Source of the DNA: Pseudoteredinibacter isoporae_A | GTDB lineage: Bacteria > Pseudomonadota > Gammaproteobacteria > Pseudomonadales > Cellvibrionaceae | Assembly: GCF_040372805.1 (NCBI RefSeq) | Contig: NZ_BAABWJ010000001.1 | Coordinates: forward strand, 682,001-746,000 | Length of the DNA: 64,000 nt | Direction of reading: 5' to 3' | Part shown: in pieces, positions 7,801 through 17,010 of the stretch | Layout of the letters: each line of letters starts with the position of its first letter | How positions within the stretch are numbered: the first letter of the stretch is position 1 | Made by a program: the position numbers and the translations under genes | Notes under the pieces: model-generated | What the model saw: the letters and a program-made list of their open reading frames with translations, nothing else | Databases searched by the model: none | Told to the model about the DNA's origin: nothing

Positions 7801-10446
7801 ATGACGAATAATCATTTTACGCCCCTGGCGCGCACTCACTCGATTCGTCAGTCCCAGGGTCCCCATCCATCCAGAACCCGCACATTCCTGCGCCACACCG
7901 GTATTCTGAGCGCCTGTTGTCTCGCAGCTCTTGGCTTGAGCTCCTGTAGCCCGCAGGCGCCTAAGTCCCCGGATGCTATGGCCGCAAAGATGGAAGTGAG
8001 CATTCCCAAGCCCACCGAAATGAGAGCCGACGTACACGTCGAGGGGCGGCTTTCCACCCTCCTGAACATGGACATTAAAAAACTGGGACGGCAAATTCCT
8101 TATACCTACAGCGCCGGTAAAATCGCCAACAGCCCGGGTTATGAGTGGTGGGTTAGCAAGCACTTTGCCATCAAAAGCGATCTGCCTGAAGATAAAGTAA
8201 GGCTCTATCTGGAGCTTCTGGAGATGTCTTATCCCCATTATGTGGAGCTGTTTGGAGCCGAGCCCGCCAATATCGACAACCAACGTATCGCGGTGGTCTA
8301 TGGCAAAAGCCGGGCCAGCACCCGCAATACCATGCTTGATGATGGCTTTCGTCGAGGGGTTCACAAAAACGCGGGCGGAGAAACCATGTATTACAACCGA
8401 GCTGGTTACAGCTTTCCTTCCAGCCGGGAACAGCATCAACGTTATATTGTGATCCACGAAACCATGCACGCCTACCATATGGCACTGAGTGGCCATTCCA
8501 GCTGGGCACCAAACTGGATCACCGAAGGTCTCGCGGACTCAATCGCCAGCCACGTTTATTACCCTGAACGCCAACAGTTGGCGGTTATGGTGCGAGACCG
8601 GGCTCCCATGAGCTATCTGATCAGCGGCCTCAAGCAATTTTATGCCGCCGATGAACCAGGCATTGCCGAAATCAATGACAACCCCGCACTCAAGCGCGGC
8701 CTCAACTTTTTTATCATTCACTTTTTATTGAGCGACCCCGAACGCGCCCAATATTTTGCCTGGTTCCGTGATCAGCTGATGGCGGCTAACCCACATTCAG
8801 AAGCCACTTTACCGACAGCCAATCAATTACTGAAAGATGTGTTCCCTGACTGGGAGCAACTTGAAGCGGCATTTCAGAAGTACGTCAAAAGTCAGCACAG
8901 CAGCTTTCACATTGCATCCGGCCCCTGGGAGCAGGATGGCAACGCCTATTGGATTCGCGTTCAGGAAGAAAAACAACAACCCCGCCTGGATATCGGCATT
9001 AATCCCAAAGGTGAACTGCTCAGCGCCATGCAAAAGGCCGTCGATTTTCCTGGCCCTTTGGACAACCCACTGATCATTCCCGCTACGGAATCTCAACTGG
9101 GATTACTGGTGACATATCAACCTGGCCAACTGCATCGTGGCCAAGTGGGGATTGGCTTGGGGCTTGAGCTTCATCCGGAAAACCAGGCTTACCGTACCGA
9201 CTATCAAATCGTTAAAGAAGAGAAGCCGAACACGGAAGACACAAAAACTGACAGCCAACAAACAAGCGGCAACAAACGCCCGAACTATCGGCTCGACCAT
9301 TACTTCCCTCTATGGATCAAAGAAGGGCGCTACCTGATTTTTGAAGGCCCACAATATCAAGCCTTTGCACTATCACCTCGGCTGGCCGACGCATTGCACG
9401 CACAAAATGAAGAGGGCGCTGCACTGGGTGTGAATGTGAAACTCTCCCGGGAGCACATCACCATTGAAATCCGTGGTTCACATCAGGGCACACTCATCAG
9501 CCAGATCGAAAACATCCCACTTTCCCGCGATCACATGGAACGCCTCAGAACTCGAGCGATAAGCTTACTCGCGAATGATGTCAGTCACCGTCTAACGCCG
9601 TATTTGCAGTTTCCTGCAAGGGCGGCCACTCGCCAACACGCAACGCTCATCAGTAATCCCTGGCAATTCGCCGACATGCCGAAATTGCAACGCATATTCC
9701 GCGCCTGTTTACAGGAACAGAGTACTCAGCTGGCGGAGCCCTGCGCCCAAACACTGCCTAAGGTATACGCCCAACTGGACGACAGCCAGCAGCATCAACT
9801 GGCTTCAGCGTCATTGGATACACTTGAACGTGCTTTGCTTGACAGCAACAACGCCGAGACCCTGAAACAACTTGCCGGCCTGAGCAATCGCTTGCGTTAC
9901 AACGGAGGCAAACCACAACTACTGAGCGAAATTTCCGGCGATGCCAAACTCAATAGCACGCTCAGCTGGCAGCAGCAGGACCAGCATCTCGACCAGAAAA
10001 TTGAGCAATCCCTTTCAAACCGCGCGGTAGTAGACCTTCACAATGTCAAAGCCCGCAAACTGAATTTAACCCAACGAGTCACATGGAAAGGTCGACATTT
10101 CACCGTCAATGAGACGTTTGACAACCCTGGCTTCGATGGTGTCTGCCTGGTCGATCGCAACAACCTACGTGACGGGAAGCTGCAAAATCTGATTAAAATT
10201 ACCGGCCCTTATTCTGGGAAAACCCATGGCACAGTACGCATTGATGTTATGCCCAGCCAAGCCGTGAAGAACAGTGTACAGACTGTAGACATCGAGATTG
10301 CACCTTATGAGACCAAAAGCTTCAAACAACTTTTCGAGTTAAACCCGCAATACAAAGGCCCAATCACCATTCACAGCGCCGCCAATCTGGAAGTGGATGG
10401 TGAAGCGATTTATCTGAGTCAGGATCAGCGTATCGAGCAACCTTGA
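7801..10446 (+). CDS. Large lipoprotein zinc metallopeptidase, M1-like gluzincin motif
   Basis: Predicted exported lipoprotein of 881 residues. The signal sequence has an unusually long N-terminal region and a lipobox LSSC with Cys49. The zinc site is HETMH (219-223) followed after 18 residues by Glu242 in TEGLADSIAS, the HExxH-x18-E spacing of M1 aminopeptidases and related gluzincins. The M1 GAMEN motif was not seen, so it may belong to a DUF1570/MA-like group. The remaining 600 residues have no recognised domain; residues about 480-500 form a Thr/Lys/Gln-rich linker. AAAGGA lies 6 bases before the ATG; the frame is open from a TTG inside the operator, which is not a credible start. Context suggests a peptidase feeding the neighbouring peptide transporter. 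Confidence 0.7.
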   Translation: MTNNHFTPLARTHSIRQSQGPHPSRTRTFLRHTGILSACCLAALGLSSCSPQAPKSPDAMAAKMEVSIPKPTEMRADVHVEGRLSTLLNMDIKKLGRQIPYTYSAGKIANSPGYEWWVSKHFAIKSDLPEDKVRLYLELLEMSYPHYVELFGAEPANIDNQRIAVVYGKSRASTRNTMLDDGFRRGVHKNAGGETMYYNRAGYSFPSSREQHQRYIVIHETMHAYHMALSGHSSWAPNWITEGLADSIASHVYYPERQQLAVMVRDRAPMSYLISGLKQFYAADEPGIAEINDNPALKRGLNFFIIHFLLSDPERAQYFAWFRDQLMAANPHSEATLPTANQLLKDVFPDWEQLEAAFQKYVKSQHSSFHIASGPWEQDGNAYWIRVQEEKQQPRLDIGINPKGELLSAMQKAVDFPGPLDNPLIIPATESQLGLLVTYQPGQLHRGQVGIGLGLELHPENQAYRTDYQIVKEEKPNTEDTKTDSQQTSGNKRPNYRLDHYFPLWIKEGRYLIFEGPQYQAFALSPRLADALHAQNEEGAALGVNVKLSREHITIEIRGSHQGTLISQIENIPLSRDHMERLRTRAISLLANDVSHRLTPYLQFPARAATRQHATLISNPWQFADMPKLQRIFRACLQEQSTQLAEPCAQTLPKVYAQLDDSQQHQLASASLDTLERALLDSNNAETLKQLAGLSNRLRYNGGKPQLLSEISGDAKLNSTLSWQQQDQHLDQKIEQSLSNRAVVDLHNVKARKLNLTQRVTWKGRHFTVNETFDNPGFDGVCLVDRNNLRDGKLQNLIKITGPYSGKTHGTVRIDVMPSQAVKNSVQTVDIEIAPYETKSFKQLFELNPQYKGPITIHSAANLEVDGEAIYLSQDQRIEQP

Positions 10447-10465
10447 CATCATTCTCGCTTATGCT

Positions 10466-10494
10466 GCAGATATCCGTTGTGAACGGATATCTGC
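10466..10494 (+). terminator. Strong hairpin after the lipoprotein peptidase
   Basis: A perfect 13-bp stem (arm GCAGATATCCGTT) with a 3-base loop starts 20 bases after the stop codon. No T-run follows, so it may be a weak terminator or an mRNA 3'-end stabiliser. Confidence 0.5.
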
Positions 10495-10565
10495 TTCGCT
10501 TCTGATTCGGCAACGGATTCTGAACATGCTTTAATAAGGACATTATTATTCGCCGCGGAACATTA

Positions 10566-10949
10566 ATGAGCAAAGCATTTTCTCTCTACGTACTTCTACT
10601 TCTTTTTCTAAGTCCCGCCACATTGGCAGATTCTGCCATGAACCCCTGGCAGGTATTCACCTTTAAAATGGGCATTCGCGCAGGCTGTATGGAATCGGAA
10701 TACCGTGAAAGTGAATCTCTGAGCAAAGCCTGGCAGCACTGCAGCTGTGTCATGAAAGGCTTTGAAGACCATCTGAACGACGCACAGTGGTATCTGGTAA
10801 CCAGGCAGGTTATGGAAGATGGCAAAGGGTTGGAAGAGGTCTCATTGCTGAAACCCGTGCTGAAACAGATTCCCCTTTGCTCAAAAGACTCGTCTAAGGA
10901 AGGGATTGATCAAACCAACGCCAAAAATGAGGAACATCATGAGCCATAA
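10566..10949 (+). CDS. Small exported Cys-containing protein, unknown
   Basis: One hundred and twenty-seven residues with a clear signal peptide (about 1-21, hydrophobic LYVLLLLFL, cleavage near TLADS). The mature part has Cys residues at about 39, 59 and 61 (HCSC) and 103, possibly disulphide-bonded in the periplasm. The pattern GCMESEYRES followed by WQHCSCVMKGFEDHL resembles small periplasmic helical proteins of unknown role. The next gene begins 11 bases before its stop, so the two are translationally coupled. Confidence 0.55.
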   Translation: MSKAFSLYVLLLLFLSPATLADSAMNPWQVFTFKMGIRAGCMESEYRESESLSKAWQHCSCVMKGFEDHLNDAQWYLVTRQVMEDGKGLEEVSLLKPVLKQIPLCSKDSSKEGIDQTNAKNEEHHEP

Positions 10950-11163
10950 AAGTGATCGCGATATCGAAAAGTCCTACTCAACTGCTGAGTTTGTGTCCAA
11001 GCTGCGCCGCCTGGCTGACGCCTTGGAGACAGGTGAGAAGTTTGAAATTCAAATTGCCGGTGAACGCATTTATGTGCCAGTGCGCGCGATTTACAATATC
11101 GAGCACGAACGTGAAGGCAATGAGGAAGAGATTGAATTTCAAATCAAATGGCAAAACGACTGA
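10939..11163 (+). CDS. Amphi-Trp domain-containing protein
   Basis: Seventy-four residues. The N-terminal part DIEKSYSTAEFVSKLRRLADALE and the following GEKFEIQIAGERIYVP fit the amphi-Trp domain, a small fold of unknown function found in bacteria and archaea. It ends in an acidic stretch and IEFQIKW, the conserved last strand with its Trp. GAGGAA lies 5 bases before the ATG. It overlaps the exported-protein gene, though a functional link between a periplasmic and a cytoplasmic protein is not obvious. Confidence 0.7.
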   Translation: MSHKSDRDIEKSYSTAEFVSKLRRLADALETGEKFEIQIAGERIYVPVRAIYNIEHEREGNEEEIEFQIKWQND

Positions 11164-11212
11164 TCTCTCGCCCGACAGTAAACTAGACGCCTGATCATCT
11201 GCCATTGTCTAC

Positions 11213-11232
11213 AGCGCCCAGCAACGGGCGCT
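11213..11232 (+). terminator. Possible terminator hairpin after the amphi-Trp gene
   Basis: Perfect 7-bp stem AGCGCCC/GGGCGCT with a 6-base loop, 50 bases after the stop. No T-tract follows, so the terminator reading is tentative. Confidence 0.35.
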
Positions 11233-11358
11233 ATCCATCTTACTTAGTCATCCCCGATCTACTGCCCAAGCAAACTTTCATCTATACGCTATATTTAAAA
11301 GAACAGGCTTGGAATAACAAGCCCTCTCTATATTTGACCATTTGACGTCGGAAATCTT

Positions 11359-12138
11359 ATGAACAGTACTACTGATATGCAATTTCAGGATAAAGTCGCA
11401 TTGATCACTGGTGGTAGCCAAGGCATCGGCTTGGCCACGGTCAATCAATTGGTTCGCCAAGGTGCCCAGGTAATTTGCTGTGGTCGCAGTCAGAAAAATT
11501 GGGAAAATGCTGTTGAGGCTAACCCAGAACTGAAAGATGCCGTCGAGTTCATTGCTACCGACCTGAATAATGAGCACGCAACAGAAATTCTATTTAAGCG
11601 TATCGAACAAACTCATGGCCGTTTGGATATCGCCATCAACAATGCCTCACCCACCGTGGCGTCTCATGGCCTGTTTGCCAATGTCCCCACGGCAAAGCTG
11701 AAAGAAACCCTTGATGCTGATCTCTGGTCTCAGATGTTCTGTCTGCAAAGAGAAATCGCACTTATGCCCAGTGGCGGAAAGATAGTGAACGTATCGTCCG
11801 TTAATGGCCTCTCTGCAACTCCTGGTGCCGCGGCCTTCAGTGCCGCCAAGTTCGGTCTGGAAGGCATTACTAAATCTCTGGCTCTGGAATATATTCAACA
11901 AGGCATTCGAATCAATTCGGTCGCCCCGGGCGCGACCTTAACGCCTCGAGTTCAGCAGCAAATCGACAGCGCACCCAGCCCCGAAAACCGTTTAAAAGAA
12001 ATTGAATCGCGCATTCCCCTCAAGCGTATGGGGCGCAGCAATGAAGTTGCCAATGCGATTTGCTGGCTGTGTTCCGACCAATCCAGTTATGTCGTTGGAC
12101 ATACCCTGGTAGTGGATGGCGGTCGCAGTCAAGCCTGA
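11359..12138 (+). CDS. SDR-family NAD(P)-dependent oxidoreductase
   Basis: Classical short-chain dehydrogenase of 259 residues. The cofactor motif TGGSQGIGLA lies at about 16-25, NNAS at about 93-96, and the catalytic Ser-Tyr-Lys region is changed. The catalytic serine is in NVSSVNG (about 145), but the usual YxxxK is read here as FSAAK (about 158-162), so Tyr appears replaced by Phe. That substitution would strongly reduce normal SDR catalysis, so the activity needs caution. The C-terminus VVGHTLVVDGGRSQA is typical of FabG-like enzymes. Its own terminator follows; substrate unknown. Confidence 0.8.
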   Translation: MNSTTDMQFQDKVALITGGSQGIGLATVNQLVRQGAQVICCGRSQKNWENAVEANPELKDAVEFIATDLNNEHATEILFKRIEQTHGRLDIAINNASPTVASHGLFANVPTAKLKETLDADLWSQMFCLQREIALMPSGGKIVNVSSVNGLSATPGAAAFSAAKFGLEGITKSLALEYIQQGIRINSVAPGATLTPRVQQQIDSAPSPENRLKEIESRIPLKRMGRSNEVANAICWLCSDQSSYVVGHTLVVDGGRSQA

Positions 12139-12166
12139 GGAATACGCCCCGACGGGTCATGATAAC

Positions 12167-12190
12167 AAGGTGGCAGTAGCCACCTTTTTA
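12167..12190 (+). terminator. Rho-independent terminator after the SDR gene
   Basis: Perfect stem AAGGTGGC/GCCACCTT with the loop AGTA, then a short T-run (12185-12189). It lies between the SDR gene and the convergent RND operon. Confidence 0.8.
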
Positions 12191-12237
12191 GTAACCGTTT
12201 ATTTTGTTGTTTTTTTCCGCCAAATCTGCCGTCTGAT

Positions 12238-15200
12238 TCAGGGCTGTACAACTGGCGCCGGTTTGTCTTTGAGAAAATCCTTAGCGCTCTCCAATAACAA
12301 TATATTGACGGGAACGAGAATCAACGTGACCAGGGTCGCAAATAGAATACCGAAGCCCAACGAGACTGCCATCGGAATCAAGAATTGCGCCTGAACGGCT
12401 TTCTCAAACAGTAGCGGCATCAAACCCAAAAACGTCGTCAGAGAAGTCAGCATCACCGGGCGGAAACGCGCTGCACCTGCCTGTAATACCGACTCCATCA
12501 AAGCTTGAGCAGATGACATGGTTTTTGCCAGCTCTTCACGACGCCGGTTGCAGAATTCAACCAAAACAAGACTATCGTTTACGACAACCCCCACCAGAGC
12601 CAACAACCCAAGTAAACTCATGATGGTGAGATCCATTCCCATAATCCAATGCCCAACGATTGCCCCAATGGCCCCGAAAGGAATGATCGACATCACAATC
12701 AAGGGTTGAGAATATGAACCAAAAGGGATCGCCAGCAACGCATAGATCACAAACAACACCAGAGCAATACCGATGCCCAGAGAGGAGAACGATTCGCGCT
12801 GTTCCTGAGCTTCACCTTCCAAACTGAAACTTGAACCTGGGTATTGTTGACTCAGTTCATTAAGAAATTCAGACAGATCACGATACAACACGGTGGCATT
12901 GGTACTGCCTTTGTCGAAGTCTGCGACAACGCTGGCTGTACGACGCTGATTAATTCGGTAGATTGCGGCCGCCCCCCGATCAGGAATCAGCTGCGCCAGC
13001 TCATCAAGAGGAATCAAACCGGCCGGCGTTTTAATATCAATATTTCGAAGATCACTGATCGCCCGACGTTCATCCGCCGGCAAACGAACCATCACTCTCA
13101 CTTCATCACGGCCACGTTGAATACGCTGAACTTCAATGCCGAAGAAACTTTGCCGCACTTGTCGAATGATCTGGCTACGGCTGATGCCCAAGGTTTTTGC
13201 TTGCTGTGTCAATTCAAGGCGCAGCTCTTCCTTGCCGTCCGACAAATTATCCGATATATCGAAAACCGTGGGATAAGTAGCCAAGCGCTCCTTCAACTGC
13301 CCGGCCATCTTTTCCAGATCGTTAGCATTGCTGGAGCTCATACGCACATCAATAGGGTCGCTGCTGCGGCCAATCTCTGCCCGAAACGTCAATGACTCTG
13401 AACCAGGAACCTCACCAATAAGCTGACGCCATTCTTTAACCAAATGTGCAGTACTCAACTCCGGATCGCGTTTTTCAGAAGGCACCAATTCAAAGCGTAC
13501 ATTGCCATTTTCAGCTTGCCCTCGGTGTCCTGTACTGGAATAGATATTCAGTATCACACTTTCGCCGGTCTCATCATCTCGATATCGGTCTTGGATATTT
13601 CTGGCGGCATTGACCATATTCAGAACGACTTGATCCGTCACTTCGAACGCCGTCCCTGCGGGCATAACAACCGTCGCCCTTGCCGTGTCACTCTGGATGC
13701 GCGGAAAAAAGATAAACTTCGTCCAACCGGTCATGATCAACGTTAGAATTAAGCCAAATACTCCACAGAACAACAGCAGTGTATTCAAACGATTACGCAG
13801 GGCGATCGCCAGCACGGGTTGATACGAGGTGATAATAAAACGCTCGAAACCTTTAGCAAAGTTCCGCTGCCAGCGTGAAAGACGGCCTCGCTCTTCTCGA
13901 AAGCGAACATTTTTCAAGTGTGCAGGCAATACAAATTTTGATTCAATCAAAGAGAAAATCAGCACCGGTACGACGATAAACGGAATCTGGGCAAAGAATG
14001 CGCCACGGCGCCCTTCCATAAACGCAATAGGCATAAATGCGGCGACAGTTGTCAGAATACCGAAGGTTACCGGCACCGCCACTTCTCCGGTACCTCGAAT
14101 CGCAGCCTCCATACCGTTGTCGCTGCGCTCGAGATGACTGTAGACATTTTCTCCCGTCACAATGGCATCATCTACCACGATGCCCAGCACCAGAATAAAA
14201 CCGAACAACGACATGACATTCAGAGTGACACCAAAAAAGGGCATAAAAATAAACGCGCCCATGAAACTCACAGGAATGCCCAGGAACACCCAAAAGGCAA
14301 TCGACGGCCGTAAAAACAGGCTTAGTAATGCCAGAACCAAAATGCCACCTTGCATAGCATTGCTGATCAAGGTACTGAGGCGACCTTTGACAATTTCAGA
14401 ATCGTCATCCCAATAACTCAGGGACATTCCAGCCGGCAAACGCTCTTGTTGCTCAGCGATATAGTTCCTTACTTTTTCTGCAACTTCGATTGCACTTTGA
14501 TCACCAACACGATACACCTCGATCATCACGGCGAGCTCACCATTGAATCGACTGCGCAGAGGTGTTTCTTCAAAGCCATCTCGAACGGTCGCGACGGTGC
14601 CTAACGCTATCACACTGCCATCGCTGTTGGTTTTCACGGGAATGCTTTCAAACTCATTACGCACATAGGCCTGGCCTTTCGAGCGCACCAGTATTTCACC
14701 TACGTCAGTTTTCACATTACCCGCTGAAAGGTCGAGAGAGTCATCGCCCACTTTGTTTGCGATATCATCCAGGGCCAGATCATACTCACGCAGAGTATTT
14801 TTACTGACTTCTACCGTCATTTCATAATTGCGCACGCCCACCAACTCCAGTTGAGTAATGCCTGGCAACTGCAGTAAATCGTCACGAACTTTCTCGGCAT
14901 AATGTCGCAGCTCCTGTTCGCTGAGCTTTCCGGAAATTGCGACCGTAATGACTTCCCGTTTGCGAATCGCCAAGGCTACAACCGGCTTTTCAGCTTCTAC
15001 TGGAAAGGTATTGATTTCATCTACCCGTGCTTTTACATCGGCCAACAATTCACGCGGATCGTAACTGTCATCAACTTCGATGCTAACGGTACTACCACCT
15101 TCTACAGAACGACTACTCAATTCCTTGATGCCTTCGAGATCAGCCACCGCATTTTCAATCCGCATGGCCAAACCCTGCTCGGCGTCTTCCGGGCTGGACC

Positions 15201-15354
15201 CACGTAAACTCACCGACACATTGATAATATTGGGTTCAACGCTTGGGAAGATTTCCAGCGGCACCTGGGTTTTCAAAGAGAACACACCAGCGATGACGAT
15301 AACGATCATCAATAAATTGGCCGCAACATGATTTTTGGTAAACCAGGCAATCAT
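12238..15354 (-). CDS. RND efflux transporter, inner-membrane permease subunit
   Basis: Proton-driven drug/metabolite exporter of the HAE-1/AcrB type, 1038 residues, with the expected duplicated architecture: one N-terminal helix, a large periplasmic loop, six helices, then a second repeat. The TM4 region GIVVDDAIVTGENVY carries the two adjacent Asp residues of the proton relay (about 405-420). It should form a tripartite pump with the adaptor encoded just upstream; the start overlaps the adaptor's stop by 4 bases. No outer-membrane TolC-like partner or local regulator is present, so a partner encoded elsewhere is assumed. Confidence 0.9.
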   Translation of the reverse strand: MIAWFTKNHVAANLLMIVIVIAGVFSLKTQVPLEIFPSVEPNIINVSVSLRGSSPEDAEQGLAMRIENAVADLEGIKELSSRSVEGGSTVSIEVDDSYDPRELLADVKARVDEINTFPVEAEKPVVALAIRKREVITVAISGKLSEQELRHYAEKVRDDLLQLPGITQLELVGVRNYEMTVEVSKNTLREYDLALDDIANKVGDDSLDLSAGNVKTDVGEILVRSKGQAYVRNEFESIPVKTNSDGSVIALGTVATVRDGFEETPLRSRFNGELAVMIEVYRVGDQSAIEVAEKVRNYIAEQQERLPAGMSLSYWDDDSEIVKGRLSTLISNAMQGGILVLALLSLFLRPSIAFWVFLGIPVSFMGAFIFMPFFGVTLNVMSLFGFILVLGIVVDDAIVTGENVYSHLERSDNGMEAAIRGTGEVAVPVTFGILTTVAAFMPIAFMEGRRGAFFAQIPFIVVPVLIFSLIESKFVLPAHLKNVRFREERGRLSRWQRNFAKGFERFIITSYQPVLAIALRNRLNTLLLFCGVFGLILTLIMTGWTKFIFFPRIQSDTARATVVMPAGTAFEVTDQVVLNMVNAARNIQDRYRDDETGESVILNIYSSTGHRGQAENGNVRFELVPSEKRDPELSTAHLVKEWRQLIGEVPGSESLTFRAEIGRSSDPIDVRMSSSNANDLEKMAGQLKERLATYPTVFDISDNLSDGKEELRLELTQQAKTLGISRSQIIRQVRQSFFGIEVQRIQRGRDEVRVMVRLPADERRAISDLRNIDIKTPAGLIPLDELAQLIPDRGAAAIYRINQRRTASVVADFDKGSTNATVLYRDLSEFLNELSQQYPGSSFSLEGEAQEQRESFSSLGIGIALVLFVIYALLAIPFGSYSQPLIVMSIIPFGAIGAIVGHWIMGMDLTIMSLLGLLALVGVVVNDSLVLVEFCNRRREELAKTMSSAQALMESVLQAGAARFRPVMLTSLTTFLGLMPLLFEKAVQAQFLIPMAVSLGFGILFATLVTLILVPVNILLLESAKDFLKDKPAPVVQP

Positions 15355-16667
15355 GAATCACCTCGCTGAACATGCGCTTCGGGGGCGTTCGTGCGGCGCC
15401 TTTCCGAGGATTTTTTCTGCCCACGCTCACCTGCCTGTCGGGGCTTACCCAGCTGCGGGCCTTGACCTTGTCGACCGGAGACGGCTCGACGCTGTTCGGG
15501 CTTGTCTGTAATCACTCGCACCGCTGTGCCGGATGGCAGCTGACCGAGACTGGTCACAACCAAGTTATCGCCTACCTGCAGCCCATCATCAATCAAGGCC
15601 TCGTGTTCGTTCTGCCAAGCAATATGAATATTTCGTCGCTGCAAAGTGCCATCCACTTCCACATAAACATAACTGCCTTGGTAAATCACACGATTGGGAA
15701 TCACGATGGCATTGTTCAGTGTTTTACCACTGATTTTGGCTTGCACATATTGACCTATTTTTAATGGTGCCTTTTTCTGATCCCCATCACTCAATGCCGC
15801 CGCACCGTATGGGTCTTTGATTTCGGCAATAACATAAAGCTGCCGACTGCCACTGTCGATGGCACCTTCGGTTTCGATCACCTGACCAAACCAATGCTCC
15901 GGGCGGATCAAGGTCGATATAAACTCGACAGAGGGCTTTTCTTCCGAGCTTTGATTGAAACGATAGCGCTCCGGCAGTTGAATATAGGCCAAGTCGCGAC
16001 TTTTGATTGGTAGCCTGACCTCAATTGTATCGACTCCGTATATCGTCGCTAACACCGTCCCGCTCGAGACAAACTGCCCTAAGTCAACGGATTTACTCAA
16101 CACCCGTCCAGCAAAAGGCGCGCGAATATGGGTGCGCTCCACATCCAGCTCAGCCTGACTGAGGCTGGCTTCAGCCGACTGCACATTCGCCTGTGCCGCC
16201 AGCAACTGGGGTTTACGTGTAACGATATCTGGCGCCTCGCCTTTTTTACCGGAGCGTTTCCAATCCGCTTTCGCCTGCTTAACTCTGGCTTCTTCTTCAC
16301 TGAGCAATTGCTCTGCACTGGCCAGACTGGCTCGGGCTTTTACCAGGGCAACTTGATAATCCCGGTCTTCCAAGCGCAAAAGCGCTTCGCCCGCTTCGAA
16401 GAAACCACCCGCGCGAAACTGGGGACTGACCCAGGTGATGCGAGCAGAGACTTCAGGCAGCAACTGGGTTTGTGTACGTGGACGAATCAGACCATAACTG
16501 TCCAACTGGATGGCATATTCGCGTGCCTCAATGGCTTGTACATCCACGGCGATGTCAGCCGGAGGCTTACCACCCCGTCGTTTTGCCGATGGCGGATTAC
16601 TGCTGATCACGAAAATCAACATAGCGAAGGCCGCGACAATCGCGACGGATATCCATTTTTTACGCAT
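15351..16667 (-). CDS. RND efflux periplasmic adaptor (membrane fusion protein)
   Basis: Adaptor of 438 residues linking the RND permease to an outer-membrane channel. An N-terminal membrane anchor (about 7-24) is followed by the lipoyl/barrel-sandwich half VRPRTQTQLLPEVSARI-like region near 58-75, an alpha-helical hairpin rich in Ala, Glu and Lys (about 110-185), and the second lipoyl half HIRAPFAGRVLSKSVDLGQ-like near 190-208. The last 50 residues are basic and Gln/Gly-rich and probably disordered, which is longer than usual. It is the first gene of a two-gene operon read leftwards. Confidence 0.9.
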   Translation of the reverse strand: MRKKWISVAIVAAFAMLIFVISSNPPSAKRRGGKPPADIAVDVQAIEAREYAIQLDSYGLIRPRTQTQLLPEVSARITWVSPQFRAGGFFEAGEALLRLEDRDYQVALVKARASLASAEQLLSEEEARVKQAKADWKRSGKKGEAPDIVTRKPQLLAAQANVQSAEASLSQAELDVERTHIRAPFAGRVLSKSVDLGQFVSSGTVLATIYGVDTIEVRLPIKSRDLAYIQLPERYRFNQSSEEKPSVEFISTLIRPEHWFGQVIETEGAIDSGSRQLYVIAEIKDPYGAAALSDGDQKKAPLKIGQYVQAKISGKTLNNAIVIPNRVIYQGSYVYVEVDGTLQRRNIHIAWQNEHEALIDDGLQVGDNLVVTSLGQLPSGTAVRVITDKPEQRRAVSGRQGQGPQLGKPRQAGERGQKKSSERRRTNAPEAHVQRGDS

Positions 16668-17010
16668 CTAAACTGCCCACTGTTATTCAGTCTGAATCAG
16701 AATTAAGTGGCGAGTGTAGAGGATTTGGGAAAAGGGAAAAAGGTGGGGGTAGAGCGCCCGAACGGCGGGTTTTTACAAAACTTCACGGAGGTCAGAAGGA
16801 CAAGCCAATCCGCTTGCAATTTGCCGTCATATTCTGCGCATTTACCGAAAAAATCGGAGAGAATCCTTGAAAGTGACCTCCCCATGGTGGCGGGCTAATG
16901 AAAAACTCCACAAAGAATTCACATTGTTTACACCTAAAACTGTTCAGGTCGATAAGCCTGAGCTGAAAACAGCTCAGGCTTATCGACAGGCCAACCATTC
17001 GGTGTTTTAT
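16668..17010. other. Intergenic region between the RND operon and the zinc receptor
   Basis: About 340 bases with no convincing gene on either strand. The right part holds the receptor's 3' hairpin (16948-16987). The left part must contain the leftward promoter of the efflux operon, but no clear -35/-10 pair or operator stands out. Confidence 0.5.
16948..16987 (-). terminator. Perfect 18-bp hairpin after the zinc receptor
   Basis: The arm GTCGATAAGCCTGAGCTG pairs perfectly with its complement across the loop AAAA. It begins 24 bases past the receptor's stop. On the receptor strand a short TTTT follows 7 bases later, so termination is plausible though the U-tract is imperfect. Confidence 0.65.

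Noticed and set aside
16741..16780. CCCG/CGGG hairpin followed by TTTTT as a rightward terminator
   Set aside because: The stem is only 4 bp and no rightward gene precedes it; both flanking genes are read leftwards.
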